The position numbers and the translations under genes are program-made. From an uncultured Desulfobulbus sp. (lineage in GTDB: Bacteria > Desulfobacterota > Desulfobulbia > Desulfobulbales > Desulfobulbaceae), in NCBI RefSeq assembly GCF_963665445.1, contig NZ_OY762276.1, forward strand, positions 62,001 to 126,000: 64,000 nucleotides of DNA, read 5' to 3'. The notes under the pieces are model-generated. The model had not been told where the DNA came from, ran no database searches, and was given only the letters and a program-made list of their open reading frames with translations. Each line of letters starts with the position of its first letter. Position 1 is the stretch's first letter. Positions 57,258-64,000 of the stretch are shown one piece after another.

Positions 57258-58187
57258 ATGGGAAAGGGAAAAGATTTCTACGGAAAAGATATATCCGAAG
57301 TCATTGAAGAGGCCTGCCGCGAACTTGGTGCCTCTCGGGAAGAGTTGAATATCGAGGTGTTGGAAACCGGATCCGCCGGCATTTTCGGACTGTGCAAGAA
57401 AAAAGCGCATATCCGAGTGCAGCGTAAGGAAGACGCCCCTGTTAACGTCGCCCAGACGGAAAGCGTGACCCCCTCCGAACCTGAGGTGAAGCAACAGACT
57501 CCGCCTGCACCTGAGAAGCGGGAAACGGTTGAGCAGAAGGCGCCTTCGGAAGCGGTGAGCAAACCTGCGGACAAGGCTTCGAGCCCTGCGCAGGAGACAA
57601 CCGAGGCCGTGGAACCGGAAGCGGACGACCACAATGCCGAGACCGAGGATTCCGCCGGACTTGAACCTCCATCGGAGGCAGGGTTGGCGGCAATCCGCGC
57701 CGATCTGCAACATCTCCTCACCCTGATGGGGTTGCCCTCGGAGGTGGACGTTCGTTTTGAAGATAATACGGTTCACTGCCACATTACCGGCCCCCATGAG
57801 GAGCAGGTGGTCGGGACTGAAGGCCGGACTCTGGACAGTCTGCAGTATCTGTTGCGCAAGATGGTGGCCAGCCATTTGCCGGATCGAATCATGCTGGCGC
57901 TGAATGCCGGCGATTTTCGTGAGCGGCGTGCAGAAGAGCTGAAAGTCAAGGCGGTCGAACTGGCCGACCTGGTCAAAGCCGATGGAAAAACCCAATCCAT
58001 TCCGGCCCTGAATCCATCGGAGAGAAGGGTGGTGCACATGGTGCTGCAGGAAGACAAGGGGGTTCGCAGTCGTTCCGTGGGCGAAGGGCTTTTTAAAAAG
58101 GTGCTGATTTACAAACCTGGCAAGGGCCGACGTCCTGCCGGGAAAAAGCGTCGTGGAGGCCAAGGTGGCCGCTCATCCGGCGACTGA
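57258..58187 (+). CDS. jag: Jag/KhpB-type RNA-binding protein
   Basis: 309 residues: a Jag_N domain (1-50, YGKDISEVIEEACREL), a Glu/Pro/Ala-rich linker (about 60-130), a KH domain (about 140-215) and an R3H domain with the RxxxH signature in ERRVVHMVL, ending in a Lys/Arg/Gly tail. It binds RNA and influences cell-wall growth in other bacteria. Its 3' end overlaps mnmE by 35 bp. Confidence 0.92.
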   Translation: MGKGKDFYGKDISEVIEEACRELGASREELNIEVLETGSAGIFGLCKKKAHIRVQRKEDAPVNVAQTESVTPSEPEVKQQTPPAPEKRETVEQKAPSEAVSKPADKASSPAQETTEAVEPEADDHNAETEDSAGLEPPSEAGLAAIRADLQHLLTLMGLPSEVDVRFEDNTVHCHITGPHEEQVVGTEGRTLDSLQYLLRKMVASHLPDRIMLALNAGDFRERRAEELKVKAVELADLVKADGKTQSIPALNPSERRVVHMVLQEDKGVRSRSVGEGLFKKVLIYKPGKGRRPAGKKRRGGQGGRSSGD

Positions 58188-59556
58188 TACCATTGCGGCC
58201 ATCGCCACCGCCCCCGGAACAGGAGGGATAGGCATCATCCGTATTTCAGGACCGGATGCCCTTTCCCTCCTGGAGCATATCTTCCTTCCTCATAAATCTC
58301 CCTCCACCTACGCCAGCCATCGTCTCTACTACGGCTCCGTGACCAACGGCAGCGGCCGGGTTTTGGACGAGGCCTTGGCCGTCTATATGCGTGCGCCCCA
58401 TACCTACACCTGCGAAGATGTGGTCGAATTGCAATGCCATGGCTCCTATGTTGTCCTGCAGGAGATACTGCGCACGGTCTTTGAACGGGGAGCCCGTCCG
58501 GCTGAACCTGGAGAATTCACCAAACGGGCCTTCCTCGGCGGCAGAATCGATTTGACCCGAGCCGAGGCGGTTGTCGATCTTTTGCAGGCACAGACGGAAC
58601 GAGGTGCGCAGTTGGCCGCGAACCAACTGCAGGGTGCGTTGTTTGCCCAACTCGAGGCAATCCGTACGCAGCTCATGCAGATTCTTGCCCTGCTTGAGGT
58701 GGCCATTGATTTTCCCGATGATGATGTGGAAATCGTACAGCATGATCAGGTGCAGCGACAACTGCGCCAGGAGGTGTTGGCACCCCTGGAGCGACTGTTG
58801 GTCCTGGCCGATCAGGGGCGAATCGTCCGTGAGGGGATCAAGGTTGTACTCGCCGGTCAGCCCAATGTCGGCAAATCCAGTTTGTTGAATGCGCTCCTCC
58901 AGGAAGATCGCGCCCTGGTGACCTCGGTTCCCGGAACGACCCGCGATACCATTGAAGAGCGGTTTGCCATTCGGGGCATTCCGGTGTTCCTGATTGATAC
59001 CGCCGGAATACGCCAGCATCAAGACCCGGTTGAAGCCCTGGGAATCGAACGAGCCCGGCAAAAGATGCAGCAGGCCGATCTGGTGCTCTTCCTGGTCGAT
59101 GCCTGCGAGGGACTGGGACCTGCCGAGCAGGATCTGTACGCAACGATCCGCGACAAGGCGCACATTGTGGTGGTCAACAAGGCGGATTTGGTGGACGAAC
59201 CGAGAATTTCCGCATTGGCGCAAAACTTCTCAGGCGGCGTGGTGGTTGCTATTTCAGCCAAGCATGGGCAGGGTATTGAGGAACTGCTGGAATCGATCTA
59301 TCAGTGCGTGATCGGTGAGGGAGCTGAGTTGTGCGAACAGATGACCTGTGCCCCCAACACCCGGCACAAGGCCATTTTAGCAAAAACGCTTGAAGCCTGC
59401 CGCAGTCTGGAGAAGGCTATTGACGAGGGCGCCCCGGTTGATCTGCTTGCGGTGGAAGTCCAGACTGCCCTGGATTTTATTGGTGACATTACCGGCTTGA
59501 CCACCCCCGATGATGTGCTTGATCTGGTCTTCAGTCAGTTTTGCATAGGTAAGTAG
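58153..59556 (+). CDS. mnmE: tRNA modification GTPase MnmE
   Basis: 467 residues. The N-terminal formyl-THF binding part begins TIAAIATAPGTGGIGIIRISG, the G domain has GQPNVGKSSLLNALL, DTAG and NKAD, and the C-terminus ends FCIGK with the catalytic cysteine. It partners MnmG. The start is a GTG within the jag gene, either 58153 or 58165. The 35-bp overlap implies coupled translation. Confidence 0.95.
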   Translation: MEAKVAAHPATDTIAAIATAPGTGGIGIIRISGPDALSLLEHIFLPHKSPSTYASHRLYYGSVTNGSGRVLDEALAVYMRAPHTYTCEDVVELQCHGSYVVLQEILRTVFERGARPAEPGEFTKRAFLGGRIDLTRAEAVVDLLQAQTERGAQLAANQLQGALFAQLEAIRTQLMQILALLEVAIDFPDDDVEIVQHDQVQRQLRQEVLAPLERLLVLADQGRIVREGIKVVLAGQPNVGKSSLLNALLQEDRALVTSVPGTTRDTIEERFAIRGIPVFLIDTAGIRQHQDPVEALGIERARQKMQQADLVLFLVDACEGLGPAEQDLYATIRDKAHIVVVNKADLVDEPRISALAQNFSGGVVVAISAKHGQGIEELLESIYQCVIGEGAELCEQMTCAPNTRHKAILAKTLEACRSLEKAIDEGAPVDLLAVEVQTALDFIGDITGLTTPDDVLDLVFSQFCIGK

Positions 59557-59589
59557 GAAGTCCTTCGGCGCAACGTGTCGAGCGGGCGG

Positions 59590-59632
59590 AAAAAAACTCC
59601 CACGGCAATGGACCATTCATTGCGGTGGGAGT
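59590..59632 (-). terminator. Terminator of the SLOG-like gene
   Basis: Arms 59596-59610 and 59618-59632 pair over 15 positions with one mismatch. On the minus strand the stem is followed by a T-run (A-run at 59590-59596 on plus). It may also stop mnmE transcripts. Confidence 0.85.
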
Positions 59633-59669
59633 GTCGGCACGAACAACGGCGATGTTGCCGGCTTCTCGC

Positions 59670-60221
59670 TTAGATCTCGCCGAAACTGTCGCTGAAGAGC
59701 TTGTTGATCGCGGCAATGCCGTCATCGCTGAGATAGCGCGTGCCGGAACCGACAAAGGTGTTGTAGCAGATACGGGGGGTGTCTTCCTGCCATTCACCCT
59801 CTTTCCAAGAATACCACTGGCTCCGGTTCTGGTCGTAGACATGCAGTGGTCTGTTAAAGAGTTTGGCCAGCTCAACCGCCCATCCGGTTCCACCCTTGAC
59901 CGAGTTGTCCTCCAGAATGGTTCCCACCACAAACACCTGATGCCCCTTGTTGACCATGTGAAAGATGGTCTGGAGGACGCGACGAATTTTTTCGGTCTCG
60001 TAATAGGTCCGGTTCATCATCCGCGATGCCAGCTCCATGCTGATATCGCCCCGCATCAAATCTTCCTCGCTTAAGGTCACCGTATTTGTATCCCGATTGA
60101 GGCGATGGCCTTCAAAGGTAAAAACGGTTTCCTGTACCCCATATTTCTCGGCATTTTCGCCGAAAAGGGACTCGGCGCCTTTCAATCCGCCGTGATACAA
60201 CGTGCAGTCCTGTGCATTCAT
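59670..60221 (-). CDS. SLOG-like Rossmann-fold protein of unknown function
   Basis: 183 residues. LYHGGLKGAESLFGENAEKYG resembles the GGAxGADxxFGExAxxxG opening of nucleotide-binding SLOG/LOG-DprA relatives. It continues with VFVVGTILEDNSVKGGTGWA, VYDQNRSQWYSW and FVGSGTRYLSDDG. I recall similar uncharacterised proteins in phages and diverse bacteria. Family assignment is by pattern memory; the ligand is unknown. It is a single gene with its own terminator, converging on mnmE. Confidence 0.6.
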   Translation of the reverse strand: MNAQDCTLYHGGLKGAESLFGENAEKYGVQETVFTFEGHRLNRDTNTVTLSEEDLMRGDISMELASRMMNRTYYETEKIRRVLQTIFHMVNKGHQVFVVGTILEDNSVKGGTGWAVELAKLFNRPLHVYDQNRSQWYSWKEGEWQEDTPRICYNTFVGSGTRYLSDDGIAAINKLFSDSFGEI

Positions 60222-60475
60222 AGTCTGTGTTTCCTGTGTAAGCGTTCAAAGGTAAGTGGTTGAGATCAAGCAATGTGGTGCTCTGATCCGCGGAACCGGT
60301 TGCATAGGTAGAGCTGTTGGCCTCGCAACGCGCAAGAGGGTACATTCAGTGTGTTGCGCGTCGTACGTCGTTGTCTTCGCCCAAGTCACATAACCATCCG
60401 AGCAGGTCTTGCACCAGCTAAAAAGTTTGGACGATCAGCCCTTGTTCTCTTCGTTTTTTTTTGCAACGACAACGG

Positions 60476-61429
60476 CTATTTGGTGGCCTTGAAGAATACC
60501 CTCTGGGGGGCCGGATATCCTTCTATAGTAAGCCGAGGATTATCCTTGTCAATGAAATCTTGGTAGGACTCGAACTCCATCCACGCGGTTCGCCGTTGTT
60601 CCTCGCTACTCATGTCATGTTGGCAGAAACATTCCACCTGGGAAAAACCCGCACGGGTGAGCCAGTTATGGAGGCAGGAAGCCGTGGGGACGAACCAGGT
60701 TCCCGGAACCTTTGCATAGGTCTGTTCGGGAAACAGGGCGATGGATGCATCCCCTGGAATGGCCTGGGATTCGATCAGGAGCCAACCGCCGGGCTTGAGT
60801 GCGCTCAAGAGTTCCTGTAACGCGCCAATGGGCGAAGGACGATGGTAGAGTATTCCCATGCAGAAGATGACGTCAAAGCTTTCCGGAAAGAGGGTGAGAT
60901 GCTCTATGCCCAGAAGCTCGACCTTGAGGTTGTCCTGGGCGGCAAAGGTGTTGAGCAGGGAAAAGGCGAAATAATGGTGGACATAGGGTTCAAATCCAAG
61001 GACGAAGGCAGGGGCGTGCGGCACCATACGGAACATGTAATAGCCGTTATTGCACCCGATATCGGCAATGACCTTGCCGCTGAGGTCGGGAAGGTGGGGG
61101 GCAAGACGATTCCATTTACGCTGACTGCGCCATTCCGCGTCGATGTCGATGTCGAACACCGAAAACGGTCCCTTGCGCCAGGGCATCAGTCCCTTGAGAA
61201 TGGCGTATAACCGCTCGTGCTCGGTGGGGGAGAGGTCTTCAGCGGTGCCGATGCGGACCACATCGCCATTGAAATCACACCGGGAGGCGCGGAGATGGGC
61301 AACTTCTTCAAGGGGACGACGATAGCGGAGAAAACCTTTTTTCTCCTGGTTGATCCAGGCCTCTTTTTGGGCCAGGAGGCGGGAGATCGGATCCTGGTCG
61401 ACTGTGGGAAAAAAATCAAAGAACGGCAT
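60476..61429 (-). CDS. cmoB: tRNA U34 carboxymethyltransferase CmoB
   Basis: 317 residues, close to E. coli CmoB (323). A SAM-dependent fold with IADIGCNNGYYMFRM is distinctive of CmoB. It transfers the carboxymethyl group of carboxy-SAM to 5-hydroxyuridine at tRNA position 34. The ATG at 61429 begins MPFFDFFPTVDQD and lies 14 bp inside cmoA, so the two are coupled. The frame upstream is unsupported. Confidence 0.94.
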   Translation of the reverse strand: MPFFDFFPTVDQDPISRLLAQKEAWINQEKKGFLRYRRPLEEVAHLRASRCDFNGDVVRIGTAEDLSPTEHERLYAILKGLMPWRKGPFSVFDIDIDAEWRSQRKWNRLAPHLPDLSGKVIADIGCNNGYYMFRMVPHAPAFVLGFEPYVHHYFAFSLLNTFAAQDNLKVELLGIEHLTLFPESFDVIFCMGILYHRPSPIGALQELLSALKPGGWLLIESQAIPGDASIALFPEQTYAKVPGTWFVPTASCLHNWLTRAGFSQVECFCQHDMSSEEQRRTAWMEFESYQDFIDKDNPRLTIEGYPAPQRVFFKATK

Positions 61430-62153
61430 TTCGTTTGACGGCGACAATCGAGGTGAAATTAAACCATTTAAAGTAGGGTTCGATCTCGGAGAAGCCCGCA
61501 TCCTTCAGCAGGGCGATATTTTCCTCAAGGGAAAAAGGGATCAATACGTTTTCCAGGGCTTCGCGTTTAGCGGCGATTTCCAGCTCGGAATAGCCCTGCT
61601 GTCGTTTGAAGTTATGGTAAATATCTATGAAATCGCGGTTCAGACGTGTTGCATGCGAGATGGTTTTTTCGCTGAGAAATAAAATACCGTCCTCGGGCAG
61701 AGCGTCGAAAATGCGCTGGACAAAGGCTGTACGCGCCAAAGGGCGTAAAAATTGGAGGGTGTAATTGCAGATCACGGCTGCTGCCTCGGGCAAGGGGCAG
61801 GTGGTGATATCGTCCTGACGAAACTCGATCAGGGTGGCCTTGCTGAACATGGCGGTTTTTTTCCGGGCTTTTTCCAGCATGGCAGGAGCGTTGTCGATCC
61901 CGACAAAGTTGAACTGATCCAGCGGCAGGCGACGGCTGAGTTCAAGCAGGGTCGTGCCGGTGGAGCAGCCCAGATCGTAGAGCGTTGTCCCTCGCTGCGG
62001 CCGGCAGGCCAGGAGTTGCGCCATGCCTTCGATGACCCCGCGATAGTAGGGGATGGAGCGGCTGATCATATCGTCAAACACTTCGGCGACATGATCATTG
62101 AAGGTAAAATCTTCGCCTACCTTCCCGGTTGCATAGAGTGTGTCTTCACCCAT
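61416..62153 (-). CDS. cmoA: Carboxy-SAM synthase CmoA
   Basis: 245 residues of the methyltransferase fold: LYDLGCSTGTTLLEL for SAM binding, and FNDHVAEVFDDMISRSIPYY and CNYTLQFL typical of CmoA. It converts SAM and prephenate into carboxy-SAM for CmoB. It overlaps cmoB and is separated from galE by about 250 bp. Confidence 0.94.
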   Translation of the reverse strand: MGEDTLYATGKVGEDFTFNDHVAEVFDDMISRSIPYYRGVIEGMAQLLACRPQRGTTLYDLGCSTGTTLLELSRRLPLDQFNFVGIDNAPAMLEKARKKTAMFSKATLIEFRQDDITTCPLPEAAAVICNYTLQFLRPLARTAFVQRIFDALPEDGILFLSEKTISHATRLNRDFIDIYHNFKRQQGYSELEIAAKREALENVLIPFSLEENIALLKDAGFSEIEPYFKWFNFTSIVAVKRNAVL

Positions 62154-62329
62154 AGGGCTATGTAAAACAGAGGAAATTCGGTGATAAATGGGCTGTGGGT
62201 TATGTCCCCCAGGCGTGGAATACGAACCGAAGTCCTTACCATAGTGTTCCCCTTTCTGGGTAGGGAAAAATGATGGCCTGGTAAAAAGTCAAACAACTGA
62301 AGACCACGTATGGTGAAATCACCGCGCGG

Positions 62330-62364
62330 ACCATCGCTTCTGCAACTGGTGCAGAAGCGATGGT
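62330..62364 (-). terminator. Perfect 15-bp hairpin downstream of galE
   Basis: ACCATCGCTTCTGCA (62330-62344) and TGCAGAAGCGATGGT (62350-62364) pair perfectly around a 5-nt loop. No U-tract follows in either direction. It is placed as a galE 3' end structure, but the mechanism is open. Confidence 0.55.
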
Positions 62365-62400
62365 TGTATGAGTGCATGGTGCGGAACCCTGCAGTGGAAT

Positions 62401-63417
62401 TCAGGAATGAAAACCGTTGGGGTTGTTGGACTGCCATCGCCAGCTGTCTGCGCACATCTCGTCGAGACCGAACTCGGCTTTCCACCCCAGTTCCTCCAGG
62501 GCCTTTGCCGGATCGGCATAGCATTGGGCGATATCCCCGGGGCGCCGGTCAACGATGGTGTAGGGGATCGGTGTGCCACAGGCTCGGCCAAAGGCGGCAA
62601 CCATCTCCAGAACCGAGTAGCCACGTCCAGTGCCGAGGTTGTAGATGACGACTCCGGGGTGCTCCTCCAGTTTTTCTATGGCCTGCAAATGGCCCCGTGC
62701 CAGATCGACCACATGGATGAAGTCGCGAACCCCGGTCCCATCGGGGGTGGGATAGTCATTGCCGAACACCGAGAGTCGGGCCAGTTTGCCGATAGCCACC
62801 TGGGCGATAAAGGGCATCAGGTTGTTGGGGATACCGTTGGGATCCTCTCCTATTTGCCCGCTTGGGTGGGCCCCGACCGGGTTGAAGTAACGCAGCAAGA
62901 CCACGTTCCATTGCGGATCGGCCCGATGCAGATCCTGCAGGATTTCCTCGGTCATCAATTTGGTGCGGCCATAGGGATTGGTGCAGGAGAGGGGGAAATC
63001 TTCACGAATGGGAACAGATGCCGGATCGCCGTACACGGTGGCCGAAGAGGAAAAGACGATGTTGAACAGGCCCCGTTCTGCCATCACTGTACAAAGGTTG
63101 AGGGTTGAGTCGAGGTTGTTTTTGTAATAGCGCAGCGGTTGTGCAACCGACTCGCCCACCGCCTTCAAACCGGCAAAATGGATCACCGCCCCGGCCTCGC
63201 CGATGCGTTCAAATGTGGTCCGGAGGACGTCGAGGTCGCAGAGGTCGACTTGATGGAAATCAAGCGACTTGCCGGTGAGTGCCTCCACGCGGGTAAGGGC
63301 TTCGCGGGAGGCATTGGAGAGATTGTCGATGACGCTTACCCTGTGCCCTGAGTTCAACAATTCCAGGCAGGTATGGCTACCTATGTAGCCAGCGCCACCT
63401 GTGACGACAACATGCAT
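62401..63417 (-). CDS. galE: UDP-glucose 4-epimerase
   Basis: 338 residues, the extended SDR epimerase. [16 protein letters not shown] binds NAD, the active-site serine is in SSSATVYG, and Tyr/Lys are in YGRTK. It interconverts UDP-glucose and UDP-galactose for sugar catabolism or surface polysaccharide supply. It is transcribed alone; a possible link to the exopolysaccharide genes 15 kb away is metabolic only. Confidence 0.96.
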   Translation of the reverse strand: MHVVVTGGAGYIGSHTCLELLNSGHRVSVIDNLSNASREALTRVEALTGKSLDFHQVDLCDLDVLRTTFERIGEAGAVIHFAGLKAVGESVAQPLRYYKNNLDSTLNLCTVMAERGLFNIVFSSSATVYGDPASVPIREDFPLSCTNPYGRTKLMTEEILQDLHRADPQWNVVLLRYFNPVGAHPSGQIGEDPNGIPNNLMPFIAQVAIGKLARLSVFGNDYPTPDGTGVRDFIHVVDLARGHLQAIEKLEEHPGVVIYNLGTGRGYSVLEMVAAFGRACGTPIPYTIVDRRPGDIAQCYADPAKALEELGWKAEFGLDEMCADSWRWQSNNPNGFHS

Positions 63418-63621
63418 GTGATGGGCTCCTTACAGCAGAAAGAGGTGGGGAAGGACGCAGCGGAACAATGCAGATCGACTTCCCTGAGAAAGTTTGCTAT
63501 CTTTTATCCGCGTTTCCGGTGTTTGTTCTCAAAATGGAGGAGAACGCCGGTCAGGTAGGGCTGGACGTCCAAGGCCTGATCGGTGCAAACACCAATGATT
63601 CTATCTTGAACAGGAGGCAGT

Positions 63622-63807
63622 ATGCCATACGTCAGTATCCGTGTCGCTGGAAAACTTACCAAAGAACAAAAACAGAAAATTGCCAAGGGCGTGACCGAGG
63701 TCATCTCCGAGGCGGCCAATAAGCCCAAGGAGGCTGTATTGCTGTTCATCGACGAGGAATCCCGGGAGAATATCGCCAAAGGTGGCGTGCTGATCGAGGA
63801 TATGTAA
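63622..63807 (+). CDS. 4-oxalocrotonate tautomerase family protein
   Basis: 61 residues, the family length. Pro follows the initiator Met (MPYVSIRVAGKLT) and would be the N-terminal catalytic proline after Met removal. The C-terminal RENIAKGGVL matches the family. The physiological substrate is unknown. Ribosome site GGAGG precedes the ATG by about 5 nt. ligA follows directly. Confidence 0.9.
   Translation: MPYVSIRVAGKLTKEQKQKIAKGVTEVISEAANKPKEAVLLFIDEESRENIAKGGVLIEDM

Positions 63808-64000
<193 letters not shown>

Overview
This window looks like the chromosome of a Gram-negative anaerobic deltaproteobacterium, probably Desulfobulbales (Desulfobacterota). That placement is inferred from gene content and order and was not tested by a search. 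The supporting points are the split ATP synthase operon carrying both b' and b subunits but no a or c, the block rpmH-rnpA-yidD-yidC-jag-mnmE next to mnmG, the letAB lipid-transport genes, and an oleABCD hydrocarbon locus. Coding density is high. I saw no insertion sequence, prophage, CRISPR array, rRNA or tRNA.

Layout. 1-870 is the end of a VKOR/thioredoxin-like disulfide protein, convergent with metY. 2316-9909 (minus) is a tight four-gene unit: a GGDEF/EAL c-di-GMP protein, letA, letB and a HAD phosphatase. 10209-12226 holds an MFS transporter and a BigR/SqrR-like persulfide-type repressor with its DUF2892 membrane partner and a near-perfect operator. 12685-17690 is acs, a candidate structured small RNA with its own promoter and terminator, and alaS.

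17707-29240 is the most distinctive region. A dedicated type II fatty-acid set (ketosynthase, acyl carrier protein, ketoreductase, dehydratase, FabI-like enoyl reductase) and two CrtI-like FAD oxidoreductases run straight into a DUF1232 membrane protein and complete oleA, oleB, oleC and oleD. The simplest reading is that the first block builds and adjusts an unsaturated acyl chain. OleA would then condense two chains head to head, OleD reduce the ketone, OleC close a beta-lactone and OleB decarboxylate it to a long-chain olefin.

29541-35600 is the F1Fo ATP synthase operon (b', b, delta, alpha, gamma, beta, epsilon). 35943-43460 carries a cell-wall amidase, mutS with two small translationally coupled genes, and efp-epmA. 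44210-47659 is a chain-length regulator, ExeA-like ATPase and tyrosine-kinase trio of an exopolysaccharide system with no glycosyltransferases beside it. 47864-51455 holds a beta carbonic anhydrase, an unusual fused endonuclease III/exonuclease III, an orphan response regulator and an HU protein behind a palindrome-rich intergenic region. 51499-59556 holds lgt and mnmG on the minus strand, then rpmH through mnmE on the plus strand. The end carries a SLOG-like gene, cmoA-cmoB, galE, a 4-OT tautomerase and the start of ligA.
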